Program-made: the position numbers and the translations under genes
Source of the DNA: a virus
Strand: one strand, 5' to 3'
Length of the DNA stretch: 33,610 nt
IMG/VR virus record: IMGVR_UViG_3300010354_000308
Coordinates: 1-33,610 of that record
The notes under the pieces: generated by a model
What the model was told of the DNA's origin: nothing
The model's database searches: none
Seen by the model: the letters and a program-made list of their open reading frames with translations, nothing else
Shown: positions 1 through 5,389 of the stretch, piece after piece
Numbering within the stretch: position 1 is the stretch's first letter
How the letters are laid out: every line of letters starts with the position of its first letter

Positions 1-198
1 ACCGCTTCTAAACTCGATCTGCTGATTGCTGACACACAGGGTAGCATCCGTTACACGGTTCTGCCTACCTCTCACAAAGGTGCAAAGGCTGCTCGACAGG
101 GTTGGGCACCAGCTGCTCCCAAAGGGGCATTCCTTCATGGTGCTATTGCTGATGCCGCAGCAGTGAGTAAGAACAACAAGGCATCTAAGGCCGCTTGA
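1..198 (+). CDS. 3' end of an unrecognised gene (partial)
   Basis: Frame 1 is open from the first base to a TGA at 196-198, giving 65 residues of a protein whose start lies outside the window. The visible part contains LIADTQGSIRYTVLP and ends in an Ala/Lys-rich tail (ASKAA). It is rich in Ala, Gly and Lys and uses many G/C-ending codons, unlike the AT-rich structural genes downstream. I see no motif that identifies a family, no membrane segment and no recognisable domain. It is followed within about 10 bases by a terminator-like hairpin (209-239), which suggests that it closes a transcription unit. The function is unknown; the coding call rests on the uninterrupted frame, the biased composition and the position of the hairpin. 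Confidence 0.7.
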   Translation, partial: TASKLDLLIADTQGSIRYTVLPTSHKGAKAARQGWAPAAPKGAFLHGAIADAAAVSKNNKASKAA

Positions 199-208
199 GT
201 ATAGCACA

Positions 209-239
209 GACCCTCGGAGTTCTTGACACTCTGGGGGTC
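209..239 (+). terminator. Terminator-like hairpin after the first gene
   Basis: The arms GACCCTCGGAGT (209-220) and ACTCTGGGGGTC (228-239) pair over 12 positions, two of them G-U, around the 7-nt loop TCTTGAC. The tract that follows (TTATGTTAT) is only moderately U-rich, so termination strength is uncertain. It lies 10 nt after the TGA of the upstream gene, the usual place for an intrinsic terminator. Its loop and 3' arm also carry the -35 box and spacer of a promoter. Confidence 0.6.
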
Positions 240-251
240 TTATGTTATACT
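223..251 (+). promoter_or_regulatory. Near-consensus sigma70 promoter
   Basis: TTGACA at 223-228 (perfect -35) and TATACT at 246-251 (5 of 6 to the -10 consensus) are separated by exactly 17 nt. Transcription would start near 258, giving a leader of about 200 nt before the first small gene at 460. A host-type promoter implies early transcription by unmodified host polymerase, unlike the phage-type late promoters elsewhere in the window. Confidence 0.75.
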
Positions 252-459
252 GCATTTGAGCAGTTAATTCTGCGGTCTTATGTGTAGCGCGGGGGCGCGA
301 TGATGCGGTTATAAAAACGCTAACTACCCTAACCTACAACGGACCAAAATCGAGAGCGAGATATAAGGATTCTAAAAAAATTTCTGCCGGCTGTAAAAAC
401 CCTACAAGGTCGCTCAGAGAAACTCGAATACATACTTTATGGAGAGTTGAGATCTGCAC
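252..459 (+). other. Gene-free leader with possible RNA structure
   Basis: No reading frame of useful length exists here on either strand. Several complementary pairs lie downstream of the inferred start near 258: GCAG 260-263 with CTGC 270-273; TAGCG 285-289 with CGCTA 318-322; and a longer arrangement TCGAG 350-354 with CTCGA 423-427 stacked on AGCGA 355-359 with TCGCT 410-414. It could be a structured 5' leader or a small RNA. No tRNA-like cloverleaf was found. Pairing was judged by eye only. Confidence 0.4.
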
Positions 460-621
460 ATGATCAAGTTTCACGTCTATCAGAACGATAACAAACTTAT
501 CGACCACAGTTTAACCACTGAGGAACTAGAATCAAAGATTAAAGATAATGAGATTAATCTCACTGATCATCAGATTCAACCTGTTGACTTCTCCCCTATC
601 AGAGAAGAGTCTTCTTATTGA
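460..621 (+). CDS. Small unknown protein, 53 aa
   Basis: ATG at 460 opens a 53-codon frame to TGA at 619-621, encoding MIKFHVYQNDNKLIDHSLTT and then a charged helix-prone stretch (EELESKIKDNEI). A purine-rich GGAGAG lies 14 nt upstream, rather far for a ribosome site. It is the first gene after the sigma70 promoter at 223-251 and its long leader, followed by two genes of similar size. The style (short, acidic, no Cys, no signal or membrane segment) fits the tiny conserved accessory proteins common in cyanophages. The family is not identified. It could be an early host-takeover protein, but that is inferred from promoter type and size alone. Confidence 0.65.
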   Translation: MIKFHVYQNDNKLIDHSLTTEELESKIKDNEINLTDHQIQPVDFSPIREESSY

Positions 622-671
622 TTGAAAAGTGTAATCATATACATACATTTTGATTATGTTAAGAGAATCAT

Positions 672-827
672 ATGACAATAGATCTTAAGTTAAACACCTA
701 CGATCTTGATCTAATGATCGAAACAATCTCATATAGACTTGAAAACGATAATCAATTGATTTTAAATTCAAGTTTAAAAGATGAACTGGAAGACCTGTTA
801 GCATTATTGGAAGATCAATATGTATAA
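672..827 (+). CDS. Small unknown protein, 51 aa
   Basis: ATG at 672 runs 51 codons to TAA at 825-827. AAGAGA lies about 5 nt before the start and could serve as a ribosome site. The product begins MTIDLKLNTYDLDLMIETIS and ends with a Leu/Glu/Asp-rich stretch (LKDELEDLLALLEDQYV) with the spacing of an amphipathic helix, so a small helical protein or dimer is plausible. It overlaps the next gene by 8 nt, which suggests coupled translation. No family is recognised. Confidence 0.65.
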   Translation: MTIDLKLNTYDLDLMIETISYRLENDNQLILNSSLKDELEDLLALLEDQYV

Positions 828-981
828 TGTCTATCTTGGCAAACATCTTATTATTGAGAATTGTGCAAAAGAAGATTTAGATCATAAATTAGATTTTGTA
901 CGAGAATATTTTGATTGGTATCAGAATGACGAATTACGTCATGAGAAGATCAAGATCGTTCCAATAAATAATCACGCATGA
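820..981 (+). CDS. Small unknown protein, 53 aa
   Basis: ATG at 820 lies inside the end of the previous gene (8-nt overlap, different frame) and reads 53 codons to TGA at 979-981. GGAAG about 7 nt upstream fits a ribosome site. The product starts MYNVYLGKHLIIENCAKEDL and contains an aromatic, charged middle (REYFDWYQNDE). It has one Cys, no membrane segment and no known motif. The fixed order of three tiny genes with overlap suggests one short operon read from the sigma70 promoter at 223-251. A late-promoter-like octamer (963-970) lies in its last codons. Confidence 0.65.
   Translation: MYNVYLGKHLIIENCAKEDLDHKLDFVREYFDWYQNDELRHEKIKIVPINNHA
963..970 (+). promoter_or_regulatory. Late-promoter-like octamer AATAAATA
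   Basis: AATAAATA matches the T4-type late consensus TATAAATA at 7 of 8 positions and is the same variant seen at 1985, 2765 and 29976. It sits within the last codons of the gene ending at 981 and would serve the glycosyltransferase gene at 1036. Confidence 0.45.
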
Positions 982-984
982 CCA

Positions 985-1013
985 TTGCAATCTTGAAGAT
1001 GCTGTGGTAAAAT
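985..1013 (+). promoter_or_regulatory. Possible sigma70 promoter
   Basis: TTGCAA (985-990) and TAAAAT (1008-1013) are 17 nt apart, matching the consensus boxes at 4 of 6 and 5 of 6 positions. A start near 1020 would give a very short leader before the ATG at 1036. Together with the octamer at 963-970, the next gene may be read both early and late. Confidence 0.4.
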
Positions 1014-1035
1014 TAATTCGTTACTATTCAATGTT

Positions 1036-1794
1036 ATGGCTAAAGGATTTACTGTAAAAGCAAACGCACCAGCTCCAAAGAAAGTCGAAGATGATTTCGA
1101 TTTGGCAGCAGCAAAAGAAATGATCAAAGGCAAATCGATTGTCTTTTGTCTTCCTGGACGAGGTGTCTCATATACGTATCTGAAATCATTCGTACAGATG
1201 TGTTTCGATCTGGTACAGAATGGTGCATCGATTCAGATTTCTCAAGATTATTCATCGATGGTAAACTTTGCACGTTGTAAAGTTCTCGGTGCAAATGTTC
1301 TTCGTGGACCTGATCAACTTCCTTGGGATGGTAAACTGAACTACGATTACCAACTGTGGATTGACTCCGATATCGTCTTCGATGTCGAGCAATTCTATAA
1401 ACTGGTGTGGATGGATAAGGATATTGCATGTGGTTGGTATTGTACCGAAGACGGCAAAACGACTTCCGTTGCTCACTGGCTGGAAGAGGATGATTTTGCG
1501 AAGAACGGCGGAGTCATGAATCACGAGACTGTTGAATCTATTTCACGTCGTCGTAAGCCCTTTACCGTTGACTATACTGGTTTTGGTTGGGTTCTGATTA
1601 AGCACGGTGTCTTCGAGAATCCTGAGATGAAGTATCCTTGGTTCGCTCCGAAGATGCAAGTGTTTGAGTCTGGTGATGTCCAAGATATGTGCGGAGAGGA
1701 TGTCTCGTTCTGTCTTGACGCACTCGCAGCGGGTTATGAGATTTGGTGTAATCCTCTGATTCGCGTGGGTCATGAAAAGACTCGTATTATCTGA
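1036..1794 (+). CDS. Glycosyltransferase, GT-A fold (family 2-like)
   Basis: The 252-aa product shows the layout of a nucleotide-sugar-dependent GT-A transferase. A beta strand and loop, KSIVFCLPGRGVSY (33-46), is followed by a helix. The metal-binding D-x-D is D110-S111-D112 in LWIDSDIVF. A GFGW segment (182-185) precedes GEDVSFC (220-226), whose acidic residues fit the catalytic-base position. A late His lies in RVGHEK (243-248). There is no signal peptide or membrane anchor, so it should act in the infected cytoplasm. Family knowledge says such enzymes transfer a sugar from a UDP- or GDP-sugar; the acceptor (DNA, virion protein or host glycan) cannot be told from sequence. No Shine-Dalgarno is visible; the start was chosen as the first ATG after the promoter elements. 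The fold is fairly sure, the substrate unknown. Confidence 0.8.
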   Translation: MAKGFTVKANAPAPKKVEDDFDLAAAKEMIKGKSIVFCLPGRGVSYTYLKSFVQMCFDLVQNGASIQISQDYSSMVNFARCKVLGANVLRGPDQLPWDGKLNYDYQLWIDSDIVFDVEQFYKLVWMDKDIACGWYCTEDGKTTSVAHWLEEDDFAKNGGVMNHETVESISRRRKPFTVDYTGFGWVLIKHGVFENPEMKYPWFAPKMQVFESGDVQDMCGEDVSFCLDALAAGYEIWCNPLIRVGHEKTRII

Positions 1795-1842
1795 TTCTAA
1801 AGCGCGTTAAAAAAACCGTCGTAAACCACTCTTAAGAATGAT

Positions 1843-1989
1843 ATGGCTGTAAAGAAAATTGGTAAATCTGGATCTGGGTATGTAGAAGGCAAACCCAAGA
1901 CTACAAGACAAGGACAGAGTAAGAATACTAACTATGCGGCCACGAGTCGTAATTCGAGAGGAAAACGGTATCGTGGTCAAGGTAAATAA
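1843..1989 (+). CDS. Small basic protein, 48 aa
   Basis: ATG at 1843 reads 48 codons to TAA at 1987-1989. The product begins MAVKKIGKSGSGYVEGKPKT and is dominated by Lys, Arg, Gly, Ser and Thr, with no acidic residue except one Glu. It is strongly basic and probably disordered, so binding to DNA, RNA or a packaged chromosome is conceivable but unproven. From memory, very similar short basic proteins with an AATSRN core occur in other cyanophages. Its stop codon overlaps the late-promoter-like octamer at 1985-1992 that serves the next gene. Confidence 0.7.
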   Translation: MAVKKIGKSGSGYVEGKPKTTRQGQSKNTNYAATSRNSRGKRYRGQGK

Positions 1990-1992
1990 ATA
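1985..1992 (+). promoter_or_regulatory. Late-promoter-like octamer AATAAATA
   Basis: AATAAATA lies 23 nt before the ATG at 2016, about the spacing seen at 14325, 20635 and 29976. It overlaps the stop codon of the preceding gene. Confidence 0.55.
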
Positions 1993-2015
1993 AAAATAAA
2001 ATAACCGTACTAAAA

Positions 2016-2162
2016 ATGGCTGATTCATCTTCCAAGACAAGTCCACTACACGAACCAGAAACCACATCTGATGACAATCAAGTGTTCTCTTATGTGGTTG
2101 GTTCCCAGAGTGGACCTACTGAACAACAACCAAGTCCATATTCACCTTTAGCCGCAGGTTGA
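2016..2162 (+). CDS. Small Ser/Pro-rich acidic peptide, 48 aa
   Basis: ATG at 2016 gives 48 codons to TGA at 2160-2162. The product begins MADSSSKTSPLHEPETTSDD and ends QPSPYSPLAAG. It is low-complexity, polar and likely disordered. The next gene starts at the very next base in the same frame, so only one TGA separates this peptide from the 200-aa product. Three readings are possible: an independent small protein, the N-terminal part of a longer protein reached by readthrough, or a gene split by a nonsense change. The upstream late promoter at the right distance shows that transcription starts before this segment, so it is at least transcribed. No family is recognised. Confidence 0.6.
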   Translation: MADSSSKTSPLHEPETTSDDNQVFSYVVGSQSGPTEQQPSPYSPLAAG

Positions 2163-2765
2163 ATGTACCCAACAGATGACGAGGAATGGGAAATCATCCA
2201 TCCACAAGACTGTTGGGTATACAATAAATTGATTCTGAGTCGGGTTTTGGGGTATACATGTGGTCCATCTGGGACTACTGTACCCAAGCCCGACTTTTAT
2301 ATTGTTCGCCCATCGATGAATATCATGGGAATGAGTCGTTATGCACGTATTGAGTGGATAGAAAACACAACAAATCACTTTCATCCCGCTGAATTTTGGT
2401 GTGAAGTATTCGATGGTGAACATTTAAGTGTAGATTTTCACAACAAAGAGTTAGATTTAGTCGTTTTAGGTCATAGACATTCCGAAAATCCTCTATACAA
2501 ATGGGAAAAATGGGAAAAAGTTGATCGAAAAATAGAATTCCCTGAGATTTTGTCCTCTTTAACTGAAAATTATGAGTGGATTAACTGCGAAATGATTGGT
2601 AATAAACTGATTGAGGTCCATTTTCGCAGAAATCCGAACTTTAGATATGGAAATACCGTTGCAATTCCTATGTGGGATGAGTCTGAACAAGAAAAATATT
2701 CTGATTTGACTTATATTGCAGACCAAAATCATCTCAGACAGGGATTTTTAGTCGATAAATCGTAA
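2163..2765 (+). CDS. Unknown protein, 200 aa; possible divergent ATP-grasp fold
   Basis: The ATG immediately follows the TGA of the upstream peptide, same frame, with no space. The protein begins MYPTDDEEWEIIHPQDCWVY. Three segments resemble the order of a divergent ATP-grasp enzyme: DFYIVRPSMNIMGMSRYA, comparable to a K/R-P strand and Gly loop; FWCEVFDGEHLSVDF, comparable to the E-x-V strand followed by a Gly turn; and INCEMIGNKLIEVHFR, comparable to the late acidic metal-binding strand. This is resemblance by eye and could be wrong; the safe label is a conserved cyanophage-type unknown. It has many Trp and His residues and no membrane segment. It belongs to the late transcription unit that starts near 1985, just before the baseplate genes, and translation probably depends on termination-reinitiation from the peptide upstream. 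Confidence 0.75.
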   Translation: MYPTDDEEWEIIHPQDCWVYNKLILSRVLGYTCGPSGTTVPKPDFYIVRPSMNIMGMSRYARIEWIENTTNHFHPAEFWCEVFDGEHLSVDFHNKELDLVVLGHRHSENPLYKWEKWEKVDRKIEFPEILSSLTENYEWINCEMIGNKLIEVHFRRNPNFRYGNTVAIPMWDESEQEKYSDLTYIADQNHLRQGFLVDKS

Positions 2766-2772
2766 ATAAATA
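2765..2772 (+). promoter_or_regulatory. Late-promoter-like octamer AATAAATA
   Basis: AATAAATA overlaps and follows the TAA of the 200-aa gene. A start near 2778-2780 would give a leader of about 50 nt before the ATG at 2830, just long enough to hold the hairpin described at 2790-2824. This is the only late promoter seen ahead of the gp25, gp6 and giant-protein genes, until 14325. Confidence 0.6.
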
Positions 2773-2789
2773 TAATTTGGAGATAGAAA

Positions 2790-2824
2790 CCTCCTTAAAA
2801 GTTCTGATTACGGAACTTTGGAGG
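2790..2824 (+). promoter_or_regulatory. Hairpin that can mask a strong Shine-Dalgarno
   Basis: CCTCC (2790-2794) pairs with the Shine-Dalgarno GGAGG (2820-2824), and AAAGTTC (2798-2804) pairs with GAACTTT (2813-2819). The result is a 12-bp hairpin with a 3-nt bulge (TTA) and an 8-nt loop. The whole ribosome site for the ATG at 2830 lies in the 3' arm. A weaker alternative, GGAG (2779-2782) with CTCC (2791-2794), would free it. Confidence 0.55.
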
Positions 2825-2829
2825 AATTT

Positions 2830-3078
2830 ATGGCTAATAGCCCAAATCCAGAAACTAACAAAGACTACATGATGTCTCAATGGGGTACAAAATATCTCAT
2901 CACTGACCCAAAATCAGACCAAGTTTTACGAGAAATTAATTTTGATCATTTGAATGACCTCAAAAGACAAAATAATTTGCATGAATCAATTCGTAATGAT
3001 GAAGATTATGATGATTGGGAGTATGGCACTGAACCAGTTTATGGTCAATCTTGGACAAATCCCAAAAAACTCGTATAG
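2830..3078 (+). CDS. Small acidic unknown protein, 82 aa
   Basis: The start at 2830 was chosen because GGAGG at 2820-2824 lies 5 nt upstream; an in-frame TTG at 2818 would bury that site in the coding region. The product begins MANSPNPETNKDYMMSQWGT and has a very acidic centre (RNDEDYDDWEYGTEP). It has no membrane segment or known domain. It is the first gene of the late unit that continues into gp25 and gp6, so a role in baseplate assembly or as a minor virion or regulatory protein is possible from position only. The strong Shine-Dalgarno, in a region where most genes lack one, and the hairpin over it suggest that its level is controlled at translation. Confidence 0.7.
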   Translation: MANSPNPETNKDYMMSQWGTKYLITDPKSDQVLREINFDHLNDLKRQNNLHESIRNDEDYDDWEYGTEPVYGQSWTNPKKLV

Positions 3079-3100
3079 ATATAGTAATTAAAATCTAAAA

Positions 3101-3517
3101 ATGGCACTTACTCCTCGATCAATAACTACTTCTAGGGGATTTAAAGATATTAGTTTGTCTTTTATTAGACATCCAGTGACTAATGATGTAGTGACACTCA
3201 GGAATGAAGATGCTATTAAAAGATCTGTAGTGAATTTAGTTAGAACTAATATAGGTGAACGATTTTTTAACCATTTACTTGGAACAAGTTTGGATGGATC
3301 TTTATTTGAAATTCAAACTCCTGAAGTTGCTTATTCCATACAATCTGAAATTGAAACTCTTTTGAGTAATTTTGAACCTAGAATCATAACGGAAGAGGTC
3401 ATAGTATCTTTTCCATTTGATTCTAATGAAATGTCTGTAATGATTCGTTATTCAATAGTTGGCCAATCGGCCCCGGCTCAAGAAATAGATTTCCTCTTAC
3501 AACCAACTAGAATATAA
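3101..3517 (+). CDS. 25: Baseplate wedge subunit gp25
   Basis: The 138-aa product belongs to the GPW/gp25 family of contractile-tail baseplates. Diagnostic parts are TNIGERFFNHLLGTSL (49-64), the family's helix-Gly-turn element with G-E-R, and the hallmark E-P-R triad at 92-94 followed by I-I. Length is close to T4 gp25 (132 aa). In T4 and related contraction machines, gp25 sits at the inner wedge, joins the gp6/gp7 core bundle and primes sheath polymerisation. Its TAA shares one base with the ATG of gp6 (TAATG), so the two are translationally coupled, which suits subunits of one complex. No Shine-Dalgarno is visible. T4 keeps gene 25 away from gene 6, so adjacency here follows the P2-like arrangement (W then J). 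Confidence 0.93.
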   Translation: MALTPRSITTSRGFKDISLSFIRHPVTNDVVTLRNEDAIKRSVVNLVRTNIGERFFNHLLGTSLDGSLFEIQTPEVAYSIQSEIETLLSNFEPRIITEEVIVSFPFDSNEMSVMIRYSIVGQSAPAQEIDFLLQPTRI

Positions 3518-5385
3518 TGGCATTTAATCAGTTCACTAATTTAGATTTTGATAGTCTTAAAATTCAGATCAAAAACTATCTTAGAACAAATTCAAATTTT
3601 ACTGATTTTGATTTTGAGGGTTCTAATTTTACAACCCTTATAGATCTTCTTGCGTACAATACATACATCACCGCCTACAACACTAACATGGCGGTTAATG
3701 AATGTTTTCTGGATAGTGCAACATTACGTGAAAATGTAGTTGCTCTTGCAAGGAATATCGGATATGTTCCTAGATCGAAAAGATCAGCAAAAGCATCGAT
3801 TACTTTTACTGTAGACTTATCAGATAATGATACAAGACTTGTAACTCTTAAAGCAGGTCCAGTAGTATTGGGTAGTGTTCAATCAGGCACTTACATCTAC
3901 TCAATACCAGAAGATTTTGTCACTACGAAAAACGATGACCTTAAAGCAACATTTGTTGATTTGCCAGTATATGAGGGAATTTATTTAACTAAAACTTTTA
4001 CAGTTGATTACTCTTTACCAAACCAAAGATATATTATTCCAAACCCAAATGTAGATACTACATCCATTAGGGTTAAGGTTACTTCATCTACAAGTGAAAT
4101 ATATGAAAATTATAGTAATGTTCTAAGTGTTAACTCAAGTTCTAAAGTATTTCTTATTCAGGAAATTGAAGATGAAAAATATGAAATCCTATTCGGAGAT
4201 AATATCTTAGGTAGAAAACCACCAGCTGGCAGTACGATTGAAGTAAGTTATATTGTAACCAATGGCAAAGAAGCAAATGGTGCAAGTAACTTTACTTTCG
4301 CTGGTGTTTTAAAAGATGATAGAGGACAGACAGTAACAAGTGGAATATCTTTTGTTACCACTACGCAATCTTCTGTTGATGGGGATGATATTGAGTCAGT
4401 AGAATCTATAAAATATTTGGCACCTAGAGTATACTCGGCTCAATTCCGTGCAGTTACTGCGAATGATTATAAAGCCGTTATCCCATCAATATATCCAAAT
4501 GTTCAATCAGTTACATCATATGGCGGAGAGGAATTAGATCCTCCAGAATATGGAAAAGTTTTTATATCAATTAAACCAAGAAATGGTAAATTCTTGTCTC
4601 AAATTACGAAGAACAATATTCTAAGACAACTTAAACAATATTCTATTGCAGGAATTCAACCAGTTTTAATTGACCTAAGTTATCTGTATGTCGAAGTTGA
4701 TTCTACAATTTATTATAATACTAACAGTGTTTCTGATCCAACTGCATTAAGAACTAAAGTTCTTAAAACACTCACTACATATTCGGAATCACCTGATGTT
4801 AATAGTTTCGGTGGAAGATTTAAATACAGTAAAGTTGTTGGTCTTATTGATGATAGTGATAAAGGCATCACTTCTAATATTACTAAAATAAAAATGAGGA
4901 GAGATCTTATTCCTTCCTTTAATGAATTTGCTACTTACGAACTTTGCTTTGGTAATAAATTCCACCAAAAAAGATCTGGATTTAGTATCAAATCATCTGG
5001 ATTTACGTATGCAAACGTGGAGGGTACGGTTTATGTTGGTGACATTCCAATAGATAGTAAAAAGGGCAGACTTATATTTTTTAAATTGGAAAATAATGTT
5101 CCTCTTATTGTTAAGACTAATGCAGGAACTGTTGATTATGAGAAAGGTGAATTGATCCTAGATGTTGTCAAAATAACTGGAACTTCTCTTGATAGTGGAG
5201 TTGTTCAAATTGAAGCAATTCCAGACTCTAATGATATTATTGCTTTGCGGGATTTGTATTTGCAAGTAGACATTCCAAATAGCAGAGTAAATACTCTACA
5301 GGACGTTGTATCTTCTGGAGAAAATACTTCCGCAACTCAATACATAACAACGTCAAGTTATCTAAACGGATCATATACGAGATAA
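3517..5385 (+). CDS. 6: Baseplate wedge subunit gp6 (baseplate J-like)
   Basis: The 622-aa protein is near the size of T4 gp6 (660 aa). Two family regions are clear. Near the N-terminus a helical segment (about 34-86) contains LIDLLAYNTYITAYNTNMAV, then ATLRENVVALARNIGYVP, the J-family pattern in which helices end in a G-Y-x-P turn. Around 300-350, APRVYSAQFRAVTANDYKAV matches the usual A-R-x(n)-A-V-T-x-x-D-Y motif. In T4, two gp6 chains pair with one gp7 to form the wedge core and the ring that irises open during contraction. It starts one base inside the end of gp25 and ends 4 nt before the 2977-aa gene, so gp25, gp6 and the gp7 candidate form one tight operon. Confidence 0.93.
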   Translation: MAFNQFTNLDFDSLKIQIKNYLRTNSNFTDFDFEGSNFTTLIDLLAYNTYITAYNTNMAVNECFLDSATLRENVVALARNIGYVPRSKRSAKASITFTVDLSDNDTRLVTLKAGPVVLGSVQSGTYIYSIPEDFVTTKNDDLKATFVDLPVYEGIYLTKTFTVDYSLPNQRYIIPNPNVDTTSIRVKVTSSTSEIYENYSNVLSVNSSSKVFLIQEIEDEKYEILFGDNILGRKPPAGSTIEVSYIVTNGKEANGASNFTFAGVLKDDRGQTVTSGISFVTTTQSSVDGDDIESVESIKYLAPRVYSAQFRAVTANDYKAVIPSIYPNVQSVTSYGGEELDPPEYGKVFISIKPRNGKFLSQITKNNILRQLKQYSIAGIQPVLIDLSYLYVEVDSTIYYNTNSVSDPTALRTKVLKTLTTYSESPDVNSFGGRFKYSKVVGLIDDSDKGITSNITKIKMRRDLIPSFNEFATYELCFGNKFHQKRSGFSIKSSGFTYANVEGTVYVGDIPIDSKKGRLIFFKLENNVPLIVKTNAGTVDYEKGELILDVVKITGTSLDSGVVQIEAIPDSNDIIALRDLYLQVDIPNSRVNTLQDVVSSGENTSATQYITTSSYLNGSYTR

Positions 5386-5389
5386 TAAC

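Noticed and set aside
199-459. A tRNA or other known RNA gene in the leader
   Set aside because: No acceptor stem with matching D, anticodon and T arms could be built, and no T-loop consensus is present.
1124-2423. Several antisense frames of 65-101 codons opposite the glycosyltransferase and the 200-aa gene
   Set aside because: The + strand genes explain the sequence better (motifs, promoters, tight spacing). The antisense frames overlap one another and show no start signals or recognisable motifs.
2818-2829. TTG at 2818 as start of the 82-aa gene
   Set aside because: It would place the Shine-Dalgarno GGAGG (2820-2824) inside the coding region. ATG at 2830 has ideal spacing to it.
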